Notes under the pieces: model-generated
What the model was told of the DNA's origin: nothing
Databases searched by the model: none
What the model saw: only the letters and a program-made list of their open reading frames with translations
In this document: positions 44,196 through 53,790 of the stretch, piece after piece
How the letters are laid out: every line of letters starts with the position of its first letter
Position numbering within the stretch: the stretch's first letter is position 1
Position numbers and translations under genes: made by a program
Assembly (NCBI RefSeq): GCF_046614695.1
Contig: NZ_JBKKHQ010000012.1
Location: 186,001-250,000 of the forward strand
Length of the DNA: 64,000 bases
Source: Pokkaliibacter sp046614695
Lineage (GTDB): Bacteria; Pseudomonadota; Gammaproteobacteria; Pseudomonadales; Balneatricaceae
Direction: 5' to 3'

Positions 44196-47150
44196 TTACA
44201 GCAGGTTCAGGTGATCAATATCCTGATCCAGCATGGCTTCAAAAGCCAGCTCACTCATCGGCTTTCCGTAATAGAAACCCTGGGCTTTGGGGCAGCCCAT
44301 GGTGGCCAGCTTGATCGCCTGAGCTTCGGTTTCAACGCCCTCGGCGACGATATCCATATCCAGACTGCGCGCCATGGAAATGATCGCCCGCACCAGTGCT
44401 TTGCTCTCGCGTGAGGTCAGCAGTTCATGGATAAAGGACTTGTCGATCTTCAGGGTGTCGATGGGGAATTTGGCCAGATAACCCAGGGAAGAATAGCCGG
44501 TACCAAAGTCATCGATGGCGATACTGGCACCCTGCATTTTCAGCTCACGCAGAATCGCCAGCACTGAGCTTTTGTCCCCCAGCAGCACGCCTTCGGTGAT
44601 CTCAAGTTCCAGCCAGCTGGCCTTGCAGTGGGTCTGCGCCAGAACATCGCGCACCATGGCGGCAAGGTTTTGCTCGGTAAACTGTTTGCCGGAGAGATTC
44701 ACGGCGATCTGTAGTGGCTTTCTGCGTTCTTCATTCCAGCGCGCCGTGGCTTTGGCGGCCTTCATCAACACATCTTTACCCAAGGCGCTGATCAGCCCGC
44801 ACTCTTCCGCCAGCGGAATAAAACGCTCCGGTGTCAACAGTCCGCGCGTGGGATGACGCCAGCGCACCAGCGCTTCAGCACCGGTAATTCGGCCGGAATG
44901 CAGGTCAATCTTGGGTTGGTACATGACTTCCAGCTGGTTCTGACGAATGGCCTGACGCAGGTCGTTTTCCAGCGTCAGCCGCTCTTTGGCCAGCAGGGTG
45001 ATATCGCGGGAGTAGCAATGTACTGCCTTGCGGCCATTGGCCTTGGCCATGTGCAGGGCCGAGTCGGCATAGCGCACCATGTCGCGGCTTTCTAAGCCAT
45101 CTTCCGGGAAGAGGCAGATGCCGATGCTGACGCCAATCGCCACTTCCTGAGTTTCCAGATAAACCGGATGGCTGATGGCATCCATGATCCACTGCGCCTG
45201 AGCCAGCAATTTCTCGCGGGATTCCACTTTCGGGAACAGGATGCCGAACTCATCACCGCCCAGACGACCAATCTTGGTGGAAGGGTCGACCAGGTTGGAG
45301 AGGCGGTTGGCCACGGTTTTCAGCAACATGTCGCCGACCGGATGACCGAGGCTGTCATTGATATGTTTGAAGTGATCCAGATCCAGCACCATCAGCCCGA
45401 CCTGATCCGAGGCATGAGCGGCTTTGCCCAGCACCTGATCAATAATCTGGGTAAAGGCGGTGCGGTTAGGCAGGTTGGTGAGACTGTCGTAAGCCGCTAA
45501 ACGCTGCACGCGCTCCTGATACTGGTTCAACTCGGTGGTATCGCGACCGACCATCAGGATGCTGCTGAGTTTGCCTTCGCGGTCGAACTCAGGCGTCAGG
45601 CGCAGGGCCAGATTAATCAGCTCGCCCTGTGCGCAAAGGGTCTGAATATCAAACTCCAGCGTGGTTTCGCTGGCCATGACTTCTTCCAGCATCTGCTGCA
45701 GGCGGGACTCGCGGGGGGCCAACGCATTAGCGTGACGCGAGTGCATGGTTTCGCGAATATCGGCGGCCTGCATGCCCAGAAGTTCGGCTTCTTCTATACC
45801 GGTGATCAGTGAGGTCGCCGGGTTGGCGTAGGTAATGCGGTAGTCCGTATTGAAGCGGCAAATAAGATCCGGTGAGTTTTCCACCAGCGTGCGGAAGCTT
45901 TGTTCGCTGGCGTGCAGACGATCCTCGGCCTGACGGCGTTCGCTGTAATCACGGCCGATCACCAGCACACTGGTGAGTTGCTGGTAGCGGTCACGCTCAG
46001 GCACCGCACGCAGTTCATAGACGCGGTAGCCACCTTCCTTATCGACACGCAAATCCATCGTGCCGGGATGGCCGGTGTTGATCACCCGTTGCACCATGGC
46101 CTGAATACGCGACCCGGTTTCGCCCAGCGAGGAGACTTCCGAGGGTGTTTTGCCCAGGCTCTGAGTTTCATTCAGGCCCGTCGCCTCAAGGAAGGTGCGG
46201 TTCACATAGATGCGGCGACAGTCGGTGTCATAGCGGATGATCACATCCGGGGAGTTATCCGACAGGGTCCGCAGGGTTTGTTCCTGATGGTGGCGCTCAT
46301 CTTCTTCGGCCTTACGCTGGCTGATGTCGCGCATCACCAGTGCGACGGAGCCCAGTTCACCGTCTTCTCGCAGAATCGGGATCAGTTCAAATTCGTAGTA
46401 AGTCAGCCCGCTATCACCTTCCAGCGCATCTTCAAAACGCAGGGTTTCTCCACGCTCCACACAGCGGTGCTCGTAAATGAGCCAGGAGTCGCGAAAGCCC
46501 AGACCAATCAGGTCACGCATCAGCTTGCCGGCCTGACGGTCAGCATCCAGGTTGAGAATGCGGCTGGCCGCAGCGTTCAGCCAATGCAGGGCAAGGCGAC
46601 GACGGCCGTTCAGTTCATTCACATCCAGAAGGACGACGGCATCACGCATCTGTTCAAACAGATGGCGATAGTGGCGGTCCCGCTCCCACATAATCGAGCG
46701 CGCCCGCAGTGAGTGCATGGCCTTTTCCTGACGCACACGCTCGGTGATATCCAGACAGTGGTTGGCGATGTACTCCACGCCCTGAAACCTGAAGAGAAAG
46801 AGTGCAATCTCAATAGGAGTGCTGCTGCCATCGGGCCATTGATGAGTCATGCGAAAACGGACTTTGGCATCCCGGCGCAGGCGCACGAGTGCATCGTCCA
46901 GCGCTTGCTGGCCGAAGTTCTCCTGCCATTTGCGCAGAAACCAGTCACCGCTCATCTCCTCAGAGTTGAGGCGGAAAAACTCCTGTGCTGCGCGGTTAAC
47001 AAACACCACCCGGTAATCGTCCGAGGGCTGGGTGACGAGCAGGGTTGAACTGCCTTCTGATTGAAGAAGACTCAACAACAGCGCGCCGTGGTGTGACAGG
47101 GCGTCCTGTTCATCGCTCGAAATTGTGAGATCGCGGTGCCCGAAATCCAT
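44196..47150 (-). CDS. Cytosolic sensor with four PAS domains, GGDEF and EAL
   Basis: About 984 residues. Four PAS-like domains come first (around 20-130, 155-270, 285-400 and 410-530). A GGDEF domain with intact GRLGGDEFGILFP and an EAL domain with EALVRWRHP, LELEITEGVLL and DDFGTGYSSLGYL follow. Both catalytic sets look intact, so it may make, degrade or switch cyclic di-GMP. No membrane helix is visible. The frame opens at 47177; ATG 47150 has the better ribosome site but the start is uncertain. Confidence 0.9.
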   Translation of the reverse strand: MDFGHRDLTISSDEQDALSHHGALLLSLLQSEGSSTLLVTQPSDDYRVVFVNRAAQEFFRLNSEEMSGDWFLRKWQENFGQQALDDALVRLRRDAKVRFRMTHQWPDGSSTPIEIALFLFRFQGVEYIANHCLDITERVRQEKAMHSLRARSIMWERDRHYRHLFEQMRDAVVLLDVNELNGRRRLALHWLNAAASRILNLDADRQAGKLMRDLIGLGFRDSWLIYEHRCVERGETLRFEDALEGDSGLTYYEFELIPILREDGELGSVALVMRDISQRKAEEDERHHQEQTLRTLSDNSPDVIIRYDTDCRRIYVNRTFLEATGLNETQSLGKTPSEVSSLGETGSRIQAMVQRVINTGHPGTMDLRVDKEGGYRVYELRAVPERDRYQQLTSVLVIGRDYSERRQAEDRLHASEQSFRTLVENSPDLICRFNTDYRITYANPATSLITGIEEAELLGMQAADIRETMHSRHANALAPRESRLQQMLEEVMASETTLEFDIQTLCAQGELINLALRLTPEFDREGKLSSILMVGRDTTELNQYQERVQRLAAYDSLTNLPNRTAFTQIIDQVLGKAAHASDQVGLMVLDLDHFKHINDSLGHPVGDMLLKTVANRLSNLVDPSTKIGRLGGDEFGILFPKVESREKLLAQAQWIMDAISHPVYLETQEVAIGVSIGICLFPEDGLESRDMVRYADSALHMAKANGRKAVHCYSRDITLLAKERLTLENDLRQAIRQNQLEVMYQPKIDLHSGRITGAEALVRWRHPTRGLLTPERFIPLAEECGLISALGKDVLMKAAKATARWNEERRKPLQIAVNLSGKQFTEQNLAAMVRDVLAQTHCKASWLELEITEGVLLGDKSSVLAILRELKMQGASIAIDDFGTGYSSLGYLAKFPIDTLKIDKSFIHELLTSRESKALVRAIISMARSLDMDIVAEGVETEAQAIKLATMGCPKAQGFYYGKPMSELAFEAMLDQDIDHLNLL

Positions 47151-47177
47151 CGCAGAACCCATCCTGATGAAAAACAT

Positions 47178-47790
47178 AAGTCAAAAAAGCTGTGCTTCTA
47201 ATAGTAGAAAAGCGTTCTACAAAGTTTCGTGAAAAACGTTCACTTGTCGGCTTGCGACGACTAATCGCCGCATTAGGTGAGGTTTGAGCGGCGCTGAACA
47301 TGAATAAGTAGAAATTGCGCATGTACGCCTGATGGTGGTGCAATAGCTCTCAAGAACGTTTGAGCAGAACCAAGAAAGGGCATGGGATGGGGCGACGTTG
47401 GAGCCATCGCCAAGGCTGGGAACATAAGCCTTTGTTTTTACTGGCTTTGATGCCCAAGGGCACTTTAGGCAAAGGCTTTGCATTGCTTGGATCAGTGGCT
47501 GTTAGCCCATCAATTCCGGATGAGCAGGGTTTTTTAACTTCTGAGACGGCCGTGAAGGCAACAGGGTGTTGCATCAATAAGGACAATTTAAGTAGAACTG
47601 CTCCGGCTATCGGGGCACCCAGTCAGGGAGCTGTTGCGTTGCAGCAGGCGTATATCCTGTCGAATGGCGGGGTCTTTATCCCCTGAGTGATTGATCAACT
47701 ATTGTGCAGTGCATTATCAGGCCTTAAAAGGCTGTTGTTCGGGTGTCGGGGACGCCCTTGAAATGTGTTTGCAGCCTAAGGAGCAGAGTG
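47178..47790. other. 613-base gap with no recognised gene
   Basis: This stretch separates the PAS-GGDEF-EAL gene from the inositol-phosphatase gene. Open frames of 108 codons (47360-47686, plus) and 78 codons (47350-47586, minus) overlap each other. Neither has a good ribosome site, a signal peptide or a family I know. The stretch may hold a remnant of a mobile or repeated element, but I see no inverted-repeat ends. Confidence 0.35.
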
Positions 47791-48579
47791 ATGGATGATC
47801 TGTCCCAGCGACATGCACTGGCTTGTCATGTGGCCCGCGAGGCCGGAATGCTGGCCATGGAGTATTTTTGTCGACGAGATGAGCTGACCGTCGATGCCAA
47901 AGGGGTTCAGGACTGGGTCAGTGAAGCTGATCGTGAGGTGGAATCCCTGATTCGGAGCCGTCTGGCAGAGACCTTTCCACGGGACGGTATTCTTGGTGAG
48001 GAAGAAGGCTGGCAGCCCGGTGAATCCGCGGGCTACTGGGTGATTGATCCCATTGATGGCACCACCAATTTTTTACGGGGTTTGCCGGACTGGGGCGTGG
48101 TGCTGGCCTATGTCGAGCAGGACCAGGTGCAGGTGGGGGTCACTTATGCGCCCATTCACGAGCTGTTGTACAGCGCAGTGCGTGGTCAGGGGGCGGAGCT
48201 GAATGATCAGCCTCTTAAGCGCAAGGAAGAGGCGGTTGCTCCTGACAGCGCGCTGATTTATCTGGGCTTTGGTGCCCGTAATGATTTGCCGGCGTACAAG
48301 GCGCGGCTGGATTACCTCTACAGCTGTAATATGGATCAGCGTCGCCTTGGCAGTGCGGCACTGGCGCTGGCGCGTACAGCGGATGGGCGGGTCGATGGTT
48401 TTTTTGAGTCCCGCATTAACCTCTGGGATGTGGCCGCAGGTTTGTTGATCGTCGAAGAGGCCGGTGGCTGGCATAACTATATTGACCGACCTTTACCCCG
48501 GGGCGAAAAAATGGGGGTGTTGGCCTGTGATGCATCGCTGGAAACAACGTTGATGCCGCTCTTTGAGATACGCGGCTAG
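47791..48579 (+). CDS. Inositol monophosphatase family protein
   Basis: A 262-residue sugar phosphatase. The metal site is formed by LGEEEGW, WVIDPIDGTTNFLRG and the C-terminal NLWDVAAGLLIVEEAGG. The opening DWVSEADREVESLIRSRL is also typical. Relatives dephosphorylate inositol phosphates, fructose 1,6-bisphosphate or 3'-phosphoadenosine 5'-phosphate. It differs from SuhB in detail, so the exact substrate is open. ATG 47791 has AAGGAG eight bases upstream. Confidence 0.88.
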   Translation: MDDLSQRHALACHVAREAGMLAMEYFCRRDELTVDAKGVQDWVSEADREVESLIRSRLAETFPRDGILGEEEGWQPGESAGYWVIDPIDGTTNFLRGLPDWGVVLAYVEQDQVQVGVTYAPIHELLYSAVRGQGAELNDQPLKRKEEAVAPDSALIYLGFGARNDLPAYKARLDYLYSCNMDQRRLGSAALALARTADGRVDGFFESRINLWDVAAGLLIVEEAGGWHNYIDRPLPRGEKMGVLACDASLETTLMPLFEIRG

Positions 48580-48777
48580 ACGCCAGTGAGCGCTCGAAGG
48601 GCGCGAAAGGCGCGTAGGGAAAACGCTCTGCAAAGGGATTTGTTGTACATCTGGGTGGTGCGCTGGTGAGGGATGTCACAGCACACTAACTCTGGAAATC
48701 ACCGAAACCAACGGCAGAAGTACGCACCGGGAGCGGCGTCTGCGTTGATGATGTTGCGCACGAGAGAGTTAACTCCT

Positions 48778-49206
48778 ATGAAAGCATCCGCACTCGCTGT
48801 GATGATGACCTTTACCATGACGACAGCTCACGCTGAACAGTGGAGCTGTCAGCAGGATGTGGACGGCTTTGTCCAGAACCTGAGCGTGCAGGTTGAGGAC
48901 GGTCAGGTCACGGCATTCCATTATCAGGGTTCAACCGAGGCGTTTGAGCAGCAGGCGTTGTCGTGCGCCATGCAGTCTGTTCGCGCTGAAGGTGTCGAGG
49001 ACTGGGACGTGAAGGGTAACCACACCGACGTCAGTTTCCGTGGTAACCCCAGAGACAAGGTCGAGATGGTTCAGATGGGCGATACCCTGATGATCAATCT
49101 GGGCAAGGCTGCGCTGTACCAGTGTTCAAAAGGCGCTGTCACCGCCGAGATGATTTCTATCAGTCGGGATGAACCCTGGTGTTTCGGTATCAGCCTTCGT
49201 CAGTAG
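48778..49206 (+). CDS. Small secreted protein of unknown function
   Basis: A 142-residue protein with a signal peptide (MKASALAVMMTFTMTTAHA, cut before EQWSC). The mature part is acidic and mainly beta, with four Cys (WSCQQD, LSCAMQ, YQCSKG, PWCFG) that could form two disulfide bonds. I recognise no family. ATG 48778 starts the signal peptide; the frame is open from 48673 but that part lacks protein character. Confidence 0.68.
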   Translation: MKASALAVMMTFTMTTAHAEQWSCQQDVDGFVQNLSVQVEDGQVTAFHYQGSTEAFEQQALSCAMQSVRAEGVEDWDVKGNHTDVSFRGNPRDKVEMVQMGDTLMINLGKAALYQCSKGAVTAEMISISRDEPWCFGISLRQ

Positions 49207-49358
49207 GCGCTGGGGCTAACGTTGAAGCCAGAGCGCTTGCCTAAAAGCTGTCTTGGTTTTCTCATCACCCCGTCTGACAAGGGAGTGAGTTGTGTTCGTC
49301 GAGTCATGATGCTGCTGTTCTCTCCGCCCCAAGGGGCGTGAACTTCAGCGATAGAGCA

Positions 49359-50033
49359 TTACAGCAGTCTGAGCTTTAATCGTGAGGCTTCTTCTCTCAG
49401 GGTCTGGATATGGGCCTGACAGCGTTCTTCACTAAAACGGCTGATCGGTCCGGAGATCGACAGGCAGCCCAGTAAATCACCCTGACGGTTATAGGTCGGT
49501 ACGGCGACCGAACCCACTTCCGGCATACGCTCACCCAGTGAAACGGTCCAGCCCTGACGGCGAATGTGATGATCCATTGGGTCATCATCAGTAAAGGCGC
49601 GCAGTAAGCGACCGGCGGCGCCCACACCCAGTGGCAGGCTAATGCCTTCTTCCAAATGATGCCTGACTTCCTGCAGGGCATTTTCCCGATAAAGACAAAT
49701 ACGCTTCATGCCTTCACGGACATAGAACGACGTGGTTTCGCCGGATTGCTCGCGCAATTGCAGCAGGCTTGGGCGAATCATGGGTTCAATGCCGGTAGAC
49801 TCATTGCAGGCGCGGGATAAACGTCTGACAGCGCCACCGAGGCTAAACAGCCCGCGATTATCGCGCTGGACATAGCCGAACATTTCCAGTGAGCGCATCA
49901 GGCGCAGAATCGTGCTTTTGTAGAATCCGGAAGTGGTGGCGAGTTCCGCCAGAGACAGGGTGCGTTGTTGTTCATTAAAGCAATCCAGCAGTACCAGTGC
50001 CCGCTCAACGGCTTCGACGCGATCTTGTGCCAC
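49359..50033 (-). CDS. IclR family transcriptional regulator
   Basis: A 224-residue regulator with an N-terminal winged helix (VERALVLLDCFNEQQRTLSLAELA, FYKSTILRLMRSLEMFGYV) and an IclR effector domain (GMKRICLYRE, LPLGVGAAGRLL, VGSVAVPTYNRQGDLLGCLSISGP). GTG 50033 is preferred because AGGAG lies seven bases upstream; the frame opens at ATG 50075, which has no ribosome site. It lies behind DUF1302-DUF1329 on the same strand but beyond a terminator, and may regulate that locus or the fad genes. The ligand is unknown. Confidence 0.88.
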   Translation of the reverse strand: MAQDRVEAVERALVLLDCFNEQQRTLSLAELATTSGFYKSTILRLMRSLEMFGYVQRDNRGLFSLGGAVRRLSRACNESTGIEPMIRPSLLQLREQSGETTSFYVREGMKRICLYRENALQEVRHHLEEGISLPLGVGAAGRLLRAFTDDDPMDHHIRRQGWTVSLGERMPEVGSVAVPTYNRQGDLLGCLSISGPISRFSEERCQAHIQTLREEASRLKLRLL

Positions 50034-50211
50034 AGGAGGTCTCCTTTTCCTGAAGAGAAAACTGTCACATTCCATGAACAGTAGGGTGCTAATAATCTAG
50101 CGCATTTGGGCGGCAGAATCCTACTACAGAGAGAATCGGACGAAAGAGTTAAGAAAATGCTTTTGGCGGGAGGGGTGAATAATCGTGCGCGAAAATGGGG
50201 CACGGTCTGCG

Positions 50212-50243
50212 TAAAAAAAGCGGCCACCCCAGAAGGGGCGGCC
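50212..50243 (-). terminator. Intrinsic terminator after the DUF1329 gene
   Basis: On the minus strand GGCCGCCCC-TTCT-GGGGTGGCC forms a 9-bp stem with one G-U pair, followed by GC and seven T. It ends the DUF1302-DUF1329 transcript before the IclR gene. Confidence 0.85.
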
Positions 50244-50328
50244 TTTGTGGGAAGTAATTTAACTCTTTGGTCAAAAAAATGACGCCAGAGACTTGTATGT
50301 TGCAAGTGGTTACGGGGACTGCAGCGGA

Positions 50329-51717
50329 CTAGCGTACGCCCATGCGACGGATAGCCGCCGGGGTGAAATCATCGTGCTTGAAGCGCACGTCGAAGTCATA
50401 GCCTTTGCCTTCCTCGTTGCTAAGACCTCCAACCAGATAGCGGCCTGACTGCAGGTCGTAGAGGGCTTCAGCCGTCAGCCAGGGCACCTGTGCCTTGCGG
50501 TACTGAAATTCATAGGCCTCAGCCACGCGCCAGAGCTGATTGCGGCCATCGTAATGATCCACCACTGCCGCCTGCCAGGTGTCTTCATCGATGTAGAAGG
50601 TGCGCTTGGCGTAAATATGCCGCTCGCCCGGCTTGAGGTTGGCTTCCACGACCCAAACGCGGTGCAGCTCATAGCGCGGCAAGTCGGTATTCAGATGGCC
50701 GGGGCGGATGATGTCATCGTATTTGAGGCTTCGATCTGCAAGACGGAAGCTGTTGTAGGGGATATACATCTCCTGCTTGCCGATCAGCTTCCAGGTATAG
50801 CGATCCGGGGCGCCGTTATACATATCCAGATTGTCGGACGTACGCTGGCCGTCAGTGGCGGTGCCCGGCGCATCGTAGGCGACCTGAGGCGCACGGCGCA
50901 CACGTCGCTGACCGGCGTTATACACCCAGGCCTGACGCGGAGTGGACACCTGATTCAGGGTTTCGTGTACCAGCAGCACGTTACCGACCAGGCGCGCCGG
51001 GCTGATAACGTTCTGGGTGAAGAAGGAGAGAATATTGGCATCCTCCGGCTGTACACCATCTTTCAGGTACTCAGGCCAGGAGAAGCTTTCTTCCAGCTTT
51101 ACCGGGCTATACGCCCCGTTACTTTGTACGGCAGCCTGCAAAATGGTGCGCTTGAGGGCGCCGCCACGGTAACGGGTGATGTGATTCCAGATCACTTCAA
51201 GACCGTTTTGCGGAATCGGGAAGGGCACTGCTTCCTTGTAGCCTTCGACACCGTTGCCGTCCGCCACCAGATGGGCTGATGTCGCGTTGGCTTTGGCGGC
51301 GGCATAGATTCGATCCGGCATCGCCGCCGTGCGATGTGTGGGGTACACATGCATCTGGTAATCCGGGTATTTCCTGAACATCGCCACCTGACCAGGCGAA
51401 AGCTTGCTGGCGTACTGATCGACATTGGCCGGGGTGATGGTCAGCATCGGTTTTTCACTGGCGAAAGGGTCTGCATAGCGGTCACCCTCCTGACTCATGC
51501 CCCCCTGCCAGGCGGGAATGGTGCCCTCTGCATTGGCGGCTTTAACGGCCCCGGCCGGTGTCAGTGTGGTGCCGAGTTTCGCCGCTTCCTCTGCCGAGAC
51601 AGCCGCCTGAGCAGTGGATAGCCCGAGCAGGCAAAGCGCCAGACTGACGGGTGCCAGACGCCACAGGCGCGGGCGTTGTGGTGAAGTGGGAGAACGAAAG
51701 GCGAGTGTACGCATCAT
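50329..51717 (-). CDS. DUF1329 protein (LolA-like lipid-binding fold)
   Basis: A 462-residue protein with a signal peptide (basic start, core SLALCLLGLSTAQA). The mature part begins AVSAEEAAKLGTTLTPAGAVKAANAEGTIPAW and shows DUF1329 motifs TRYRGGALKR, VGNVLLVHETLNQ, AWVYNAGQRRVRRAP and YIDEDTWQA. The family is distantly related to the periplasmic lipoprotein carriers LolA/LolB, so a periplasmic lipid-binding role is inferred. It is paired with DUF1302 (84-base gap), as in most genomes. A second ATG one codon later is better placed to AAGGA. Confidence 0.88.
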   Translation of the reverse strand: MMRTLAFRSPTSPQRPRLWRLAPVSLALCLLGLSTAQAAVSAEEAAKLGTTLTPAGAVKAANAEGTIPAWQGGMSQEGDRYADPFASEKPMLTITPANVDQYASKLSPGQVAMFRKYPDYQMHVYPTHRTAAMPDRIYAAAKANATSAHLVADGNGVEGYKEAVPFPIPQNGLEVIWNHITRYRGGALKRTILQAAVQSNGAYSPVKLEESFSWPEYLKDGVQPEDANILSFFTQNVISPARLVGNVLLVHETLNQVSTPRQAWVYNAGQRRVRRAPQVAYDAPGTATDGQRTSDNLDMYNGAPDRYTWKLIGKQEMYIPYNSFRLADRSLKYDDIIRPGHLNTDLPRYELHRVWVVEANLKPGERHIYAKRTFYIDEDTWQAAVVDHYDGRNQLWRVAEAYEFQYRKAQVPWLTAEALYDLQSGRYLVGGLSNEEGKGYDFDVRFKHDDFTPAAIRRMGVR

Positions 51718-51801
51718 CAGTCCTTATTCTTATCTGCATCATTCCTGTCAGTGAGCATCATCACACAGCAGAGCCCTCCGGAGGAGGCGCTCTGCGCAGG
51801 C

Positions 51802-53790
51802 TCAGAATGACATGCCAAAACTTAACGAGGCAAAGTCCCGGTCTTCGAGGGTGTTGTAGTCTCCGCCAAAGAAACGGGTGTACGACAGGGTGCCAAAGTA
51901 CTTATTGAGGTATTCGCCGTTCAGGCTAAGGCCCAGAGATTTTGCGCCCTCGTTGAAGGTGCCACCTGGCTGGGGCGACACACCATTGACGTCATGCTTG
52001 AACGACAGGGTCGGCGTCAGGTTGATGCCCGCTACTGCATCCGGGTAGGTCAGTGAAGCACGGCCCACATAACCCCAGGAGTTCTGGGTCACGAAACCAT
52101 CGTTATCGCCTGACTCATAGCCAAAGGCGCTGCTGCGGCCATATTTGATCGCATTGGCGCTGTCATCTAGGCCATGTACATGGATAAACCCAAGCTCGCC
52201 AACCAGTGCCATTTCACTGGCCCCCAGTACCTGATAGTAGGTTTTGATGGCAGTGAGCTGCACCTGCGAGACATCAAAGGTGTCATAGCCACGTACCACA
52301 CCTCCCAGCGCCGTATTGCGCACGCGCGAATCAATGCCGCTGTTGACGTTGGCATTGCCCAGCGTCGCCAGTGAGGTCAGAAGCGCACTGCCGTTGATCT
52401 GCATGGGCACATCGTGGCGGAAGCTGTATTCACCGGAGAGCGCCACTTCACCGACGTTGGTGTTAAAACTCAGCCCCAGTGTCTGGATATCCTCAGGGTA
52501 TTCGGTGAAATAACTGCTGCCGGAGGCGGCATCAATCACATGCAGCTGGGCTGCACCGAGCAAGCCTGAATACTGGCTGTACAGCGGGCTTGATGGGCTG
52601 GATGCGCCCAGCGAGGTCAGCGTTGCCAGTGCACTTTGCACTTGTGACAGGCTCGTCAGGCCGCCGGTGGCACTTTGCAAGGTGGGGCTCAGGGCCGTGG
52701 TGTTGGGGTTGGTTGTGGTTTTCACCGCGCTGATCACCGGCAGGCGGCTATGCAGGTTGGTGAAGTAAAAACCAAACTCGGTGTTATTCAGGTTCTCGGC
52801 AAAGTAACGGAAAGCCGTACCGAACTGACCGCTGTCGGGGGCTTCACGAACGCCATTGCTGTTGCGGTAAATCGCAAAGTTGCCGTCATTGAAGTAGGTC
52901 TGATCATCCGAGTTCAAGGCGTTGTAGGGTGGCAGGGCGCTCAGGCTTGGATTGTCGCTATAGATTCGAATCTTGTTACAGCCTGAGGCGGCGTAATCGT
53001 TATCCGAAAACAAGGTGCCGCAGCCATCCGCCACACTGGGCTCGAATTGCAGCTGATAGAAGGCTTCCGCGCTCAGGTTATCGGTAACCCCAAGGTTGCC
53101 ATAGAGCATGTTGACGGGCAGCAGGCCTTCCTTGATCTGGGCGCCGGGACGGCGGAAGGTATTGGCATCAATCGGGTTAATGGTATTGATGCCGCCCAGC
53201 AGGAAGGTGCTTTCGCCCCAGCTCACCACCTGACGACCAAGGCGCACACTCAGGGGGTGTTCAGCCACATCAAAGTCACCGTAGACAAAGGCATCCAGCA
53301 GCGCAGCTCCCGAGAAACGCGAGTAGTTATCGAAGCCTGAATCACTCAGCGGCTCGCCGGGGTCGTAGTCGTTACCGCTGTTGCCGTGGGGGCGCGAGCC
53401 ATTTTCAAGCTCCAGGTCATACCAGTATTTGCCCCGGACAAAGGCGCCGACGTTTTCATAACGCAGGTCAAGGTCATGCACGCCCTTGATAATTTTTGAG
53501 AAGGCATCGCCCTGCCTGAAGTTGAGGTTGCCATCGTCATCGTTACCGGCTCCTGGGCCGGTGCCGCCGTTGGCCTTGGAGATCAGATAGGGGTCGGCAT
53601 CCTCTGTTCTCCAGCTGGCGCCGACGGAAATGTTCGAGTCGAGCCTTCCCTGAACCTCGCCCAGGGTAAATTCAAACGCCTGCGCCTGTCCGCTTAAAAG
53701 CGGCAGCAGTACTAAACCGGTTAAACCAGAGATCGCAGCCGCCAGCGGGCGGCGCGTGAAGCACTGGACGTTTTTTATTCTTGTCGTCAT
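51802..53790 (-). CDS. DUF1302 outer-membrane beta-barrel protein
   Basis: A 662-residue protein: signal peptide (core ISGLTGLVLLPLLSGQAQA), mature start FEFTLGEVQGRLDSNISVGASWR, and many alternating beta strands to a C-terminal Phe (FASLSFGMSF), typical of outer-membrane barrels. DUF1302 proteins usually accompany DUF1329, YCF48-like and MMPL proteins, and are thought to form the outer-membrane part of a transport system for hydrophobic molecules. AGGTGA precedes the ATG. An inverted repeat (GCAGAGC/GCTCTGC, 51768-51795) lies between it and DUF1329. Confidence 0.9.
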   Translation of the reverse strand: MTTRIKNVQCFTRRPLAAAISGLTGLVLLPLLSGQAQAFEFTLGEVQGRLDSNISVGASWRTEDADPYLISKANGGTGPGAGNDDDGNLNFRQGDAFSKIIKGVHDLDLRYENVGAFVRGKYWYDLELENGSRPHGNSGNDYDPGEPLSDSGFDNYSRFSGAALLDAFVYGDFDVAEHPLSVRLGRQVVSWGESTFLLGGINTINPIDANTFRRPGAQIKEGLLPVNMLYGNLGVTDNLSAEAFYQLQFEPSVADGCGTLFSDNDYAASGCNKIRIYSDNPSLSALPPYNALNSDDQTYFNDGNFAIYRNSNGVREAPDSGQFGTAFRYFAENLNNTEFGFYFTNLHSRLPVISAVKTTTNPNTTALSPTLQSATGGLTSLSQVQSALATLTSLGASSPSSPLYSQYSGLLGAAQLHVIDAASGSSYFTEYPEDIQTLGLSFNTNVGEVALSGEYSFRHDVPMQINGSALLTSLATLGNANVNSGIDSRVRNTALGGVVRGYDTFDVSQVQLTAIKTYYQVLGASEMALVGELGFIHVHGLDDSANAIKYGRSSAFGYESGDNDGFVTQNSWGYVGRASLTYPDAVAGINLTPTLSFKHDVNGVSPQPGGTFNEGAKSLGLSLNGEYLNKYFGTLSYTRFFGGDYNTLEDRDFASLSFGMSF

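Noticed and set aside
45900..46712. 270-codon open frame on the plus strand
   Set aside because: It is antisense to the PAS domains of the GGDEF-EAL gene.
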